From Trileptium ribeirensis (Eukaryota > Nematoda > Enoplea > Enoplida > Thoracostomopsidae), in contig JASANE010003505.1 in the NCBI GenBank assembly GCA_030248225.1, positions 1-64,000 on the forward strand: a stretch of DNA of 64,000 bases. Reading direction: 5' to 3'. This document shows positions 11,035 to 21,844 of the stretch, in pieces. A program made the translations under genes and the position numbers. Numbering within the stretch: the stretch's first letter is position 1; every line of letters starts with the position of its first letter. Below the pieces are notes generated by a model that ran no database searches, was not told the origin of the DNA, and worked only from the letters and a program-made list of their open reading frames with translations.

Positions 11035-11535
11035 TTCGAACTTGACCCTTCTACGGAGGAAAGTGAGGGTTCCCCTGAATTGGGACCGTCTGGTGAGGAG
11101 ATCGGGGATAGGACAGAGCCTCCCCAACCCACTCGACGACAACCACATCGTCAGGCTAGGGACCGCCACCGAGTGTATCCGGACTATGTACCACACGGAC
11201 CAGAAGCTCGAGTGGTAATCCCGCGTATGATTCCCCGAGAGCCTGCTCCCCGACCACCTGCCCCAGTTAGACAAACTGTGCCTTTTGCTCCACCGACTCG
11301 ACATCGTGACCCTGTCATGCCCATGAACCCTCCAGCCAGGAGTGTTCGTGCCCAGCACGACATGTTTGAACCTTTCAGGGACATATTTGACGACCAGGAC
11401 ATTGAGGACATGTTAGCCGCACATCCTGATTTGGAACCGGACGAGAATGACGGACAACGACAGTTACAACCTGAAGACATTGGACTGGAGGTAGTCCGAC
11501 CTCCAAGACAACCACCTCGAGGAAGACGATATTAG
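9607..11535 (+). CDS. Proline-rich coiled-coil ORF, copy 2 (with native C-terminus)
   Basis: This is the same protein as the preceding copy, but it reads on past the repeat unit to its own C-terminus at TAG 11533-11535. The annotated start is a TTG matching 8060; an earlier start is blocked by the duplicated TAA. Order: proline-rich N-half, coiled-coil stretch (AEWEWALEERKRIRDEE, about 10530-10760), basic Arg-rich part, then SWDDWEDEIPLSKLLPG, and a unique C-terminal tail that is first Arg/Pro-rich and then acidic (FRDIFDDQDIEDMLAAHPD near 11370-11430). The next ORF opens in the -1 frame at 11475 and overlaps the last 61 bases. No assigned function; it may be a structural or regulatory protein of the element. 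Confidence 0.65.
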   Translation: MPYALDKPPGSFSPEYGQHTAPVTIREQGRSVRTEEPTRPVALPRSGNGRSLRPFNLNDLGLVELLASQDPDESSPHTPEPAVSRTSAVEHAVQNSPLTPAQRRTAAATQTYRSPRSQRLITDSDKPLAPYHLHRESLELHEQRHPKPRHAYSAPPTPLPHTPLMPLGFEATLEEYTPDEWTTPYSTPPRPPPTQSAPVYSQPPVEPAPTRKPVPKPRQKPVKTPTPANEPASSVDSEDTSPETVECPTPPRRWTIPPLPSPLAERKARTPPQHWITPVALSPLPEQETGTPQVSSFGRWTTRRQNQQAEWEWALEERKRIRDEEARARGELQDATDLVEYLAGPIIQHPPSEAQTAADDIVTEFVESLARRREEKERDTKESRRPTEYSEGGKAKRYRRRAVPTASETTSTIGESTQGSSIQGRKKAPPRSASSAMKGTLARPARAKAQPHVSWDDWEDEIPLSKLLPGPSRRPRFELDPSTEESEGSPELGPSGEEIGDRTEPPQPTRRQPHRQARDRHRVYPDYVPHGPEARVVIPRMIPREPAPRPPAPVRQTVPFAPPTRHRDPVMPMNPPARSVRAQHDMFEPFRDIFDDQDIEDMLAAHPDLEPDENDGQRQLQPEDIGLEVVRPPRQPPRGRRY

Positions 11536-11609
11536 CACAGACGCCCGCCCAGAACATCGCCCCCAAGAACTCGAGCTCCCGCAACCAACGCCCTCAAGAA
11601 CCGCCACTA

Positions 11610-12731
11610 ATGGCGATGAATATTATTACAGGAAATACCCACCGTCAAATCAACAAAATGGAACAAAACCCGTCGCCGCGTGTGCCATTTTACACCATCA
11701 ACTACGCCGCTCCTATCGAAACATTTCTATCGAAAGGCACACGCTGGCCAGAACTATCAAATATGGCTCCGTTGGGTCAAACGATCACGCAATACCCAAT
11801 CGAGTATGCTTCAACGGAGCAAGGATATCAACTCCTGGTCACTTATCTATTCGATGAGGACCAAGCCAGGCAAGACATCTCTGATCTCAAGTTGGGAGCT
11901 CGAGACATCAAAGCTATTTCCCGGAGAAACAAAGCAAAATTCCACGACCCCGAAACAACGGAGCGCCTTCGCCCTGCCCTACCGCACCTCATGCGAACGG
12001 TGCTCCTCGAAAAGTTCAATATTCCAAAATTCCAAAACATCTTGCTCGCAACCGGCCATGCACAGTTGCTTGAGGCGAACCGCTCGGATTCATTTTGGGG
12101 AATCGGTCTCGGACCGGAAGACATCGCCTTCGGCCGACGCCCACGACCATGTCACAACGTCATGGGCCGTCTGTTAGAAGAAATACGGACCTTCCTCCGC
12201 CACGGAATTGCCAATTGGCCCAAAGTTCTAATTCTGGGCGACAATATGGCCGCACCGCTAGTGAAAGTGGCCCCCTCAAAGGGATGGTTTGCCATCGCTT
12301 GGCCCGGCGCCACTATGCAATTCCTGATCCGTCTGGCGACGTGTATCGCGACGCCTCAGACCCAGACTATCATGATACTTGGCGGATATAGAGCCGCCCT
12401 TCGATCTAAGCCATACGAAGGCCGTCTCTTAGATACACCAAGCAAAGTTATGCGTCGTGTGCGCCGACACATTTGCTCATTCGATTACCTCCTGAACGCC
12501 GGCGCCCGAGCTATTATCGCACCACCGCCTCCGACGTGGGACGTTGGACAAGACGATGTAAATACATGGGCTCAGGAATTTACTCAATTGTTTCAAGGCA
12601 TTAAATGCCAATTCCCAGATCGGGCAGGAAAATCAACTATGCCCCAATACCCGTCGGAACTGTTAGAAACAAATGCCCGGTCCCAGCGACAACCCTCCCG
12701 TGGAACCTCAAGTAACGGAGCCCTACCTTAG
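11610..12731 (+). CDS. NADAR (YbiA-like) domain fused to an SGNH-like domain
   Basis: The predicted product has 373 residues. Residues about 40-197 carry the NADAR signature: ELSNMAP (48-54), STEQGYQ (68-74, with the E-x2-Y-Q pattern), LLATG (145-149), LLEA (153-156), DSFWGIGL (160-167) and NVMGRLLEEIR (183-193). NADAR proteins act on ADP-ribose-related N-glycosidic compounds; bacterial members remove ADP-ribose from guanine. Residues about 203-330 look like an SGNH/GDSL fold: VLILGDN (block I, with Asn where the nucleophile Ser should be), PGAT (232-235) and ILGGY (256-260). No Asp-x-x-His end block is seen, so that half may be inactive. The first ATG is at 11610, a second two codons later with better context; the frame is open upstream to 11475, overlapping the previous ORF in -1 phase. 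This is the last gene before the 3' LTR and looks captured from a host or microbe. Confidence 0.8.
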   Translation: MAMNIITGNTHRQINKMEQNPSPRVPFYTINYAAPIETFLSKGTRWPELSNMAPLGQTITQYPIEYASTEQGYQLLVTYLFDEDQARQDISDLKLGARDIKAISRRNKAKFHDPETTERLRPALPHLMRTVLLEKFNIPKFQNILLATGHAQLLEANRSDSFWGIGLGPEDIAFGRRPRPCHNVMGRLLEEIRTFLRHGIANWPKVLILGDNMAAPLVKVAPSKGWFAIAWPGATMQFLIRLATCIATPQTQTIMILGGYRAALRSKPYEGRLLDTPSKVMRRVRRHICSFDYLLNAGARAIIAPPPPTWDVGQDDVNTWAQEFTQLFQGIKCQFPDRAGKSTMPQYPSELLETNARSQRQPSRGTSSNGALP

Positions 12732-13361
12732 TTTTCTGCGTACGTGGGTGGAGAACGAAATCTCGTAACAAGGGGAAGGATTCCCTAAGAGGAAATTTGA
12801 GACGATAAGACAAGGACTGTACACCTAGGGTTCACGAAGAACTATGCTATGTATATATGTGCTATACCATAATGTGTGAAAACATCACCTTATTGCATTA
12901 ATGTATATAGGATTTCGCCTAATAAACCCCTAAGGCAATTAAATTGATATTTACAAACCCAGGTAAAAAGTCATTTTCCCCCTTAAAAAATAGGAGGAGG
13001 ACTTAGGGTCGTAATAATCGTAAGAATTTTGTTGGAATCACCACATCAGTAAAGCACAGCCAACACCCGTCACAAAAATAATTTATCGACCAAATAAACT
13101 AAGCCAAAAGCAATAATCGTTCGTGTAACACTTAGTGATACACTATCTGTATATACCGATTAATTTATTCTGGGGTCTTTTCTCTTCTTTCCTTTCTGGG
13201 GTCCTATGGCATTAGTCATCCTGCACCTTCTTTTTGATAAGGGATCCCGACAGGGACCCCGATGTAAGAGAGAAAATGGTGACAATAAAACGGACACATA
13301 CAGTCGTTATTTTAAACCCGTATATCTAAGTCCGAAAATTTCCATTTAAAAATATAAGAGA
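12732..13361 (+). other. 3' untranslated part of the giant element
   Basis: This stretch joins the last ORF to the 3' LTR. It has no coding frame that I support. It contains AATAAA at about 12920, a long purine run at 12985-13001 and AT-rich sequence. It is not shared with the solo LTR at 31469 or the third LTR at 56747, which supports its being internal sequence and not LTR. Confidence 0.6.
12985..13001 (+). promoter_or_regulatory. Polypurine-tract-like run
   Basis: Sixteen purines with one T (an A run then AGGAGGAGGA). Polypurine tracts prime plus-strand synthesis, normally right next to the 3' LTR. This one is about 360 bases upstream of the LTR start at 13362, so it would be a secondary or central tract; the sequence abutting the LTR (ATATAAGAGA) is a poorer tract. 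Confidence 0.3.
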
Positions 13362-13465
13362 TGTAACAGGGCCGTTTCGGCCCTGTCACGACTATTTCAA
13401 GACGCCCGCACTCAAAATTGTACTGGGACGTGTTGGCGTTTGTCTGTTGGTATACAAAAGGGTCG

Positions 13466-13930
13466 TATTGTAATAATGAACAATTTTTGTATAAAATGCT
13501 GTTTGTAATAAAGAACAATTTTTGTATAAAATGCTGTTTGTAATAAAGAACAATTGTTGTATAAAATGCTGTTTGTAATAATGAAAATTTTTTTTGTGTA
13601 TAAAATGCTGTTTGTAATAATGAACAATTTTTGTATAAAATGCTGTTTGTAATAAAGAACAATTTTTGTATAAAATGCTGTTTGTAATAATGAACAATTT
13701 TTGTGTAAAATGATGTTTGTAATAATGAACAATTTTTTGCATAAAATGCCGTTTTGTAATAATGAACGATTTTTGTATAAAATGCCGTTTGTAATTATGA
13801 ACAAATTTTGTATAGAATGCCGTTTGTGAGAACGAACGAGTTTTTGTGTAAAATGTTGTCTATATTAAGGAACGGTTCTGTATAAAATGTCGTTTATCTT
13901 GATGAATTGTTTCGTATAAAATGTCATACA
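13466..13930 (+). repeat. Minisatellite, about 35-bp unit
   Basis: About a dozen units of roughly 35 bp built on AATAATGAACAATTTTTGTA then TAAAATGCTGTTTGT. Units are almost identical in the centre and decay towards the 3' end (from about 13790). It is absent from the other two LTRs. Open frames on the minus strand here are a by-product of the repeat. Confidence 0.9.
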
Positions 13931-15269
13931 AATGTCGAGTAATATCAGTAATCGTCCAGTGTAACATGTTGTATCCTTCCGTCGTACTCTATGATTTTGC
14001 TAGGGACGAGTGTTGTAACCTGGCTAAGCCATGAGGAAATGAGCTGTCTCAACCGACCTGTAAAGCTGAGGACGAAACCCCACACCGACGGTAACTGGAA
14101 ATTGGTTGAAAATCCAACTAGCAGACACTATGTGTTATAGGGTGACGGTTACGACCGTCCGGGAATAGGAGGCCCCTGGCTGCACGTTCGAGAAAACACG
14201 TTGGTTAAGAACGAAATTAAAAATATTAAATTTACTTGGTTTTAGCGATATACTAAGTAGTGGTCGCGGAAAACAACACGTCGAAATAAGCGAAAATCAC
14301 ACTTTTGGTAGCCTTCGCAAGTACAAGGGACGACGGATGCCGGGTTAATTCGAAGGCCCGCCACCGTCTACGGTACCAGGACCCGGCAAATAACCAGAGC
14401 AGGTTGGTAGGACACCTTGGGAGTTATGGTCAGACATCCAAAGACGCCCCGGGCAACGCCGAAAATTCTCCTGTAATACGTAGAGACAATCGCTACTTAC
14501 GCTAGGTAGGATTGTCAACGTGGAACCCGGATTGTCATTTTCCAGGCAGTTAGGACATATCATATATGAAAATGTATATGTATCTATTTATGTGTGTGCT
14601 CTGTGGACAACCTTTTAGGCAAAACCGCCTTGTTTCTGTGACCTATTGCGGTATGTAACCATTACGAAACCCTACTTTCCGACTTTCCCGTCGCCATACC
14701 CCACGTCGGAACCGGCGCATGCGACCCCTCGTTTTGTTCATCGTGACCAGTGGAATCCAACAATATGCGCCGAACCGCCGTCCGAGTCCCCGTTGACCCG
14801 CTGTAGTCACTCAATGATGCCTAGAAAGCTGTTGTCAACTGCTGATGGGCACCGATAATTCGAGATTTTTCGCTCTACTCTAAAATGGGCGAACCGCCCC
14901 TCATTGGATTCGTCTCGACGAGACATCTCCAAAAATACCCGGCGGGTCTCGATCCGCCGCCCCGTTAACCCGGACGACCAACAAACGTGCCCCCCACCGT
15001 AGCCACGACTCTCTCTAATCGCCGCGATTTTAGTACCGTTTTTACTCCTGCCGCCCTAGTGGCGATATCACCCCTCATTTAAATCGCCGTTGGACAGTGA
15101 GTCCAACGATACCTGGCGGGCGTCGCTCCGCCCAACCGTTAACGCAGGAGAGCCCGCTAAAGCCCCCACACTAATACACATCGGAACCCATGGATGGGTT
15201 CCGACCCGCTTTTACGTCTACCCCCCTTGTGTTTGGTATCAATCGACCCCGTTTTCCGTCCTGGGACCG

Positions 15270-15480
15270 AATTTGGCCCCAGCCCCTCGAAAATCTTCCC
15301 GGATTACCCTTGTCCCGCTACCCTTCCCACACCCGCCTCGTGTCCTCGCTGTCCTTTCGCTTTTGTCCTCATTCTCTCTCTAACCGACGTTTCTGGTCGG
15401 TTTTCTTTTGTCGTCGTTGTTGTTGTTGTGTCTGCTGTGCTTTGAGTTTGTGTTTATCCTGAGCGACCTTTCTGTCGCTC
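15270..15480 (+). repeat. Pyrimidine-rich tract inside the 3' LTR
   Basis: A C/T-rich stretch with short G interruptions. The counterpart in the third LTR (about 58480-58770) is shared, including flanking CTAAAGCCCCC and TGTTTGGTA blocks; the solo LTR has lost it. It contains a short hairpin, AACCGAC-loop-GTCGGTT, near 15381-15402. Apparent ORFs here are low-complexity. Confidence 0.55.
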
Positions 15481-16488
15481 AGGACGCCATCCCGTCTGAT
15501 GTGTGTAGTGTGAGTATTTGTGTGTGTGTACATGTGTTATATTTACATGTAAGAAGTATATTATATACATATATATATCTATGTAAGGACGTAGAAAAAA
15601 CGGACGAACAAGGACACCACATACTAAAATTTATTAATTTTCAGAGTTTTACGGACGGACAAAGGACGAACGATTAGGACGAACGGGGGGCGACTTTAGG
15701 GCCCTCCCGCAGACCCTAGGAGCCTTGAAGTAGGGCCCCTGATCGGTTAAGAGTAGGTTAAGGTTAGCTCCGTCTCTGGCCTCGAGACGGACGCTCTCGC
15801 GTCGTCGGTTTCTCCCCCCCCCGGCGAGACTTTGAAGTGCCGGCACTCGCATATAAATTTCAAATTAGCTCGATTCTTTCTGACATTTTTGGATGTCCTC
15901 GCGTACGAGGGTCATCTGCTAGATTCGGTTTAGCTTAATTAGGATGGCGGCAAGTTGAGGACAACAAAGACCAAGTCGATCGCCGCCGAGTTAGGACGAG
16001 TTGGGAGGGTTGAACAATCCAAATTCAAACAGATTGGCACGCTAATTGGGCTGAAGAAGGAAGTTGCGTGTCCCGAAAGTAGTCGTAATAGTTTAAGTTA
16101 AGTTGGGACCGGAAATCGTTCGAACATTGTGAGTTTAGGATCCGATTTCGCTGGACATCCGGCGATGAGGACGGGAAATAAGGACTTCAAAATTTGCTTT
16201 TCTTGGGAAAATTTGGACAAAAATCACAGATGGTCAACTTCCGAGTACTCGGAAGATTCAAACTTAAAGTCGGCAAATTTAATTGAAGCCGACTCTCTTT
16301 AAGGACATCGACGGTTTACGGTAGCCGTCGAGATTTTATTTTCCGGAAGTGTCCCCAATTGGACACTGGACAGAAAACCCAAAAAGGAGGGCGTCACGAA
16401 ATCGCCAACGATTGGACGGCGACAAAATCGCCATCGTAACATACAGGCAGAAATTTCGAGGTTGCGACCAACGCGTCGAATCTTGGAA

Positions 16489-16697
16489 TCAGTTCGACTT
16501 CGGCAGCGCGGAGTTCGGTCGACTCTACTGACCGGCTCCGACGCATTTTCTCTGTTGTTTTGTTATCGGTTTTAATGCTTTCCAGTGCTTTCCTTTTTCG
16601 TTTGCGACTGGATTCGACGGACGAAGGACCCGCGTAGACCGCTTTGGTCTTGCGGAAGGGGACCAGCATTCGCTGTCCCGGATCAACTGCTGTAAGT
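16489..16697 (+). promoter_or_regulatory. Putative transcription start and leader module of the 3' LTR
   Basis: An initiator-like TCAGTT (16489-16494) lies after the shared block AAATTTCGAGG. It is followed by a hairpin (16506-16544) with loop GACTCTACT, a second hairpin (16630-16655) and GTAAGT (16692-16697), a consensus splice donor. The same order and nearly the same length are found at 33635-33852 and 59769-59975. The transcription start role is inferred; the conservation is visible. Confidence 0.5.
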
Positions 16698-16914
16698 CAG
16701 GAGAGTTGAGCGCATGGGGTTTAGTTTCCCAGCATGTAACAGTGACAGACCATTCGCCGAGTGGAAATTTGCCGGATAGTAGCAAGAACCTTCTTCTTGT
16801 AGGGTAATTGGACAGTGATAGTCGGGCACCCCTCCTTTCCACTGACTAGCTACGCTGTTTAAGTTACTTGACTAACCTTCCTGCGTCGAGTTCCGTCCTG
16901 GCAGGACGCACGGA

Positions 16915-17459
16915 GAAACCAAACCAACAACCCCCCCCCAACAACCCAACAAAAACCATCCAAACAAAACACCAAAATAAAATAAAAATAAAACCACCCA
17001 AAAAAAAAACAATACAAAAAAATCGAAGCCCCAAAAATATTACTAAAACACAAACAAAAAAAATCAAATAAATAAAGAGAAAACCAAACCCAATAAATTT
17101 ATAATAATCCAAAAAAAATAAAAAAACAAAAACAAATAAATATCATTCAAAAATAAAAAAAAAAAAACATAAAAAATAAATAAAAAAAAAAAAATAAATA
17201 AAAAAAAAAAAAAAAACAAATAAAACAAAAAAACAAAAAACATCGCAAAAATCAAATAAAAAATACAAAATAAAAAAAAAAAATATAAAACAAAAAATAA
17301 AATAAAACACATAAAAAACACAAAAAACAAAACAACACAAAAAAAAAAAAACAAACAAAAAAAAAAACCAAAAAAAAGACAACAAAAAAAAAAATTTAAA
17401 AAAAAAACAACAAAAAAAACAAAAAAAAAAAAAAAAAAAAACAAACCCCCCCCCCCCCG
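16915..17459 (+). repeat. A/C-only low-complexity tract
   Basis: About 540 bases of almost pure A and C on the + strand with very few T and G, starting in a C run and ending in a C run of about 17. It interrupts the 3' LTR and is missing from the other LTRs. Long Phe-rich open frames on the minus strand are artefacts of it. It may be a real expansion or an assembly/consensus artefact. Confidence 0.85.
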
Positions 17460-18739
17460 ATCGTTCGGTCGGCATGACAATCAGATCCGTATCGAACATT
17501 CACCGGACCTCCGTATTGATATTGTTATTAGAGCAGAGTTCGTAGGCCCAAATCCCGTTTTCACTTTCACGTTTCCCAATGGCTTATTTTACTGGTAATC
17601 GTCGTAGGTTTGAGTTAGTACAGTAGGAGCATTTTCTGAAGCACTCTAGGGCCCTTGCTTGCTACGCCCTATAGCTGAAACAAGCGCTAACATTGAGCTA
17701 AAGCAAGGATAACCGCCCCTAGTCCACGCACGCGCGTGGAGCTGCATGCTCCGTTCCTTTTGCCTATTACAATGTCTTGCGCCCCATACTGTACAGAACT
17801 GAAGCGATTACCTCGAGCTGTCGTGAGGCTTCCCGACGCGTTCAGAGAACACTCGTCCCAGGATAAGCATTGATTATTACAATAAACCTTGCATTCTGAT
17901 CATTGCGTTCAGACTTGTTCTACTCCGAGACGATAGGGACTTGCGTTTTTCTATGGTTTGTCCGTTCGGACGAGCAGGCCCTGTTCGCCCTGGCTTGTGT
18001 GCGAGAATGTCGCAAGCCCTGACGAGCCTGGCCTTCTATTCAGTTTATTTCGTGTCTTACTGGAATCAAGGAGCAAAATCTGAGGAACACAGTCGAAAAG
18101 TTACCTCGTCCCCAGCGATAATTTGAAAAGTTCAATAGGGAGTTTTGAATACTTTCATCGAAATAGAATTTATTGGAAAGCGCAGGCCACGCCATTGATA
18201 GTCCGACTCTAAACACTCAGGGCTCGTCGGAACCCTGTGGGGGCCACATAGGTCAATGCTCTAACACGGAGCATATCGCGATCTTAACTAGGTAAATCGT
18301 CTTGAGCTTCAAATTTCTAGGGACTTTTTCATATTTTATTTCGAAACTTATTACGCTAAAATAGAATTAAACAACTTCCGATGAGTCTAAGATAGGGAAT
18401 AGCGGCTAGGCTCCATGACCTGCGAGCAGGTGTCGGTGCCAGCCTCCCTGGGGGACCTCAGAAATCATACCCGATACTAGACACGTCTTTCGGGCGGGGT
18501 CCGAACACACCCCGTGAAGCGCGCCTGCGGCCTGCTACGCTGCGTAGCTTCTTGGGTCTGACCAAGAATAGGATTAAAATTTAGTATTCACGGTCCACCC
18601 TTGAGGTTACGATAGCCGGGGTCGTATGGGGATGGTGTTAGGAAGTTGCGCCATGCAGCTGCGTCACCGGTTATTACATATATACAGCCAGGAGCTATCA
18701 CAAAATATATACATTCACATACATCTGTACGATTATAAT

Positions 18740-18996
18740 CAGGGGCGGACCATAATGGAGGCCAATGAGGCCGCGGCCTCAGGGCCCGCGGCTCCAAGGG
18801 GCCCGTGGCGATTTTATTTTTTAAAGTATTATTATTAAATATTATTAGGTATTATTAGATTATTATTAAATATTATTTAAATATTATTAGATATTATTTA
18901 TTAAAATATTTTTGATGAATGTTTTTGTTTTATTATTTGTTTCATATATTTTGGGGCCCGCAAGAAAAATTGGCCTCAGGTCATGATCCGCCTCTG
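18740..18996. mobile_element. hAT-type MITE with perfect 8-bp target duplication
   Basis: The ends are CAGGGGCGGACC and GATCCGCCTCTG (imperfect inverted repeats), flanked by ATTATAAT at 18732-18739 and 18997-19004. An 8-bp duplication and CAG...CTG ends are typical of hAT elements. The 257-bp body has GC-rich subterminal parts (GGCC-rich, with matching GGGGCCCG motifs on both sides) around an AT-rich core made of TATTATTAAA-like repeats. There is no coding capacity, so it is non-autonomous. Confidence 0.9.
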
Positions 18997-21844
18997 ATTA
19001 TAATTGTGCTATAAGGTAATCCCAACATAAAGCATAAATGCACAATCAAAATATATAACTCAAAAAGCAGGCAACATATATACTTTGCTCGACAGAAATG
19101 TGTGTAAACGCTCAACTCTAAAATAGGAAAGCCACAAAATGGTACATAACTCCGCCAAGTATTGGCACATAATATAACTGATATATGAGTAAATGATGGA
19201 CGCGTTTATTTAGTCGTTAACGCAAAAACACATGTACCGATTAAATAAACCAGATGTGACCAATAACACTGATTATAGGTAGATAACAGAATCTAGCCTT
19301 AATAGCACTAAAAATATTACAGGCCAAAGAATGTCAACTACTGAGTGCACGACTCTGTTTGTGCATTTGTGCATACGATGTAACCACTTTACTTTCTTTC
19401 CACCAGTTTGGGGTTCCGCAGGCAATCTCCCATCTCCTAACCAAAGCTGACTGTGCTCGGGAAATTTTAGCACAAATCTGCAAAAACCGGTGGAAAATCG
19501 GCAAAAAAACTGGGGAATATTAGCAAAAATTGGGGGAAAATCGACAGTGATTAGGAAAAATTTAAAGTCTCACAAAATTTCGTAAATGTATCTCCCTCGC
19601 CTCGTCCATGAATCGGTCTTGCACTGCATATGTTACAAAATTAGAAATATATACCTGCGAACAAATCAGTCCTTTCGATCGTAGCTTATTAGTATTTGCT
19701 TTGTACCAGTGTTCGCACTAAACTCTGTGGTCTTATTTAATTGGTACAACGCCAAACCACGCAAATTGGCGTTACATTATAATTCGTAGAGTGCACTGAT
19801 TATTATTTTATGCAGCAAAATATAGCTATCTAGTCAACGCCAACACTACTTTTTCCCAATTTATATTTGCTTTCCAAGCTCTTTTATGCAGCAGAATAAA
19901 GCTTGAATATCTTTATTTTATTGCTAATGGGACATTCCATTCGTGATAGTGTAATTTTCAGTGGAGCCAACATTTTTATATGTATGCTGATTACGACAGA
20001 GATAAATAACATGTTTTATCACAACTGACTTGTATCATTAATCACAGCTTTTGCTTTATTATTCACAAGTCTTGCTGTGGTTATTATGCGTTGTGAAATA
20101 ATAGTACACATGGGCGGGTCCAAATGTGTTTTATATTCCCGGTCAATATACGACTTTGACCAATGGTGTATAGTGTGCAAAATCTGTCGGTTCAACAGTA
20201 GATGGTTCAGCCGGGTGAGCTTTTGAAGGGAGATGGAGGGGATGGGGGTAAATCAGAGAATATAATTTTTTTAATTTGAATAATCTCATAATTTTTCCAA
20301 ATTCGTTGAATTTTTTAACAATTCTTGCCAATGTTTCCCGATTTTTGCTTCTGTTTTCAGCAATATTTTCTAACTTGTGCAAGTTTTGTGAAATTTTCTT
20401 TAATTTCGGTCAATTTCCTCCAAAATTACTGCGCTCCTCAGCTGCAGATTCTAAGCCTTAAGCAGAAGGTAAATATCGCTTGAGGTAGTCGACTGTCTTC
20501 TGATATGGGTAAAATATCCATACGGTCTTTATGTTAAAGTAAAGCTACGCCCTAAATAAAGAAATATATTATGAATTGGCTTCGTAGTGTCCTAGCGATG
20601 CCAAAAAGCTAGCTGCGGTATTGTCCGGTTTAAACAAGCTATTTTATGTTTAGAGTGAGGCTGGTTACCAATGCCGCAGATTTTGTAAACTAGGCTTAAA
20701 TATTTGGGAAGAACTAAATACCTTTTAATACTATTTGGTACATGACAAAATAGTTTTAGTTGCGAAATTAGTTTTATCGAATTCTGCTGATAGCAGAAAC
20801 AAATATCTCACAGGCGGTAAAAGCTTGTTTACTAAAATTTATAAGACATGATAGAAACGAATATGTCATAGGTGTTAAAGGTCATTCGGTTTAAGGGGTG
20901 GATTTAGCGAGGGAGGTAGGTCCTCGGGAGTAGGGAACTCAAAATTTTTTCCTACTGTGCTAAAATTTTCCCTAATGCCACTTTGCGATAAATTTTTCTT
21001 TATTTCTCCCATTTATTGCCAATTTTGCTTCAATTTTTTCCAAATTTTACACTTCTGTTTCTGCTAAATTTTTGAGGGCACGCGGAGCTTGCAGGACATT
21101 CAAACCCACATATTGTTCCACTTACCCAACCAATCGAGTTCTAACTATTCAGTCTGGCTCAAACCACGATTACATTGTCTAGTTTATTTTTAAAGCTCTG
21201 CGTTCTTTGGTTTTCTATATCTTTGCCAGTAACTTTTCGTTTTATTTTTGCGTTTTTGGATAGTTTAAAGTGATACAACTTGGGCTCATTTACTATATTG
21301 TGTCAAAATGCGAGGAAATTATAGAAAGAAGTAACTTTGCTGTCTGTTTACGTCGATAGCTTCGGGGATAGATAGACTTGGTTTTTCCACAGTAACAGTG
21401 TTCGTTCGTAGTGTTGCTGGACGGGAAAAATTGTCCAAATGTACGTCGGGTTGTGCATGCGCCAAGCCACCTAGATAGATGGTCGGCTACGCGATTCAAA
21501 GTCCAGGCTCGGCTCTGCTCGAAAAATATGATGTGGGATCGGACTGAGCTCGAGCCGAGGCTCGAGTCCGGCTTCTCACCTAAAAGTGTAAGCCGGAAAA
21601 TCCTGGGGAGTATCTTAATCTGATCCCTCGTATATGACTTGAAATAGCCGACAGTGTAGAACAAAAGAAAAGATTGAAATAATAATTGATAAAAATTGTC
21701 TGTTTACATCTAGCTCGTATATGTAGCTATCTAAAATTTTCTAATTCAGCCAGAATGCTAGTCGACAATATAGTATTTGATGTGCGAATGTACATACCGT
21801 TATTGAGCTGTCCTGTTTTCCCCTAACATAGTTCAGTATCCAAC

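Larger units (their letters stand above)
13362..18678 (+). mobile_element. 3' LTR of the giant Gypsy-like element (5.3 kb)
   Basis: It starts TGTAACAGGGCC and ends GGTTATTACA, the same termini as the solo LTR at 31469-37431 (TGTAACAGGACC ... CGTTATTACA), with 5-bp terminal inverted repeat TGTAA/TTACA. Matching blocks in the same order include the 5' hairpin, a second hairpin at 14485-14516, the pyrimidine-rich block near 15230-15480 (shared with the third LTR), the leader module at 16489-16697, and the closing block from about 18200 (CCCTGTGGGGGCCACAT, CCTCCCTGGGGGACCTCAG, GGGCGGGGTCCGAACACA). It is the most diverged of the three copies and carries a private minisatellite and an A/C-rich tract. 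It lies directly downstream of, and in the same orientation as, the coding region. Confidence 0.85.

Noticed and set aside
12985..13001. This purine run as the border of the 3' LTR
   Set aside because: The solo and third LTRs start at TGTAACAGG, and nothing upstream of 13362 is shared with them.
13312..13804. Minus-strand ORFs of 116-130 residues with repeated SILYKN/TAFYTK phrases
   Set aside because: They are translations of the 35-bp minisatellite; three frames are open because the repeat is AT-rich.
17064..17499. Minus-strand Phe-rich ORFs that look like membrane proteins
   Set aside because: They are translations of an A/C tract; no real protein composition.
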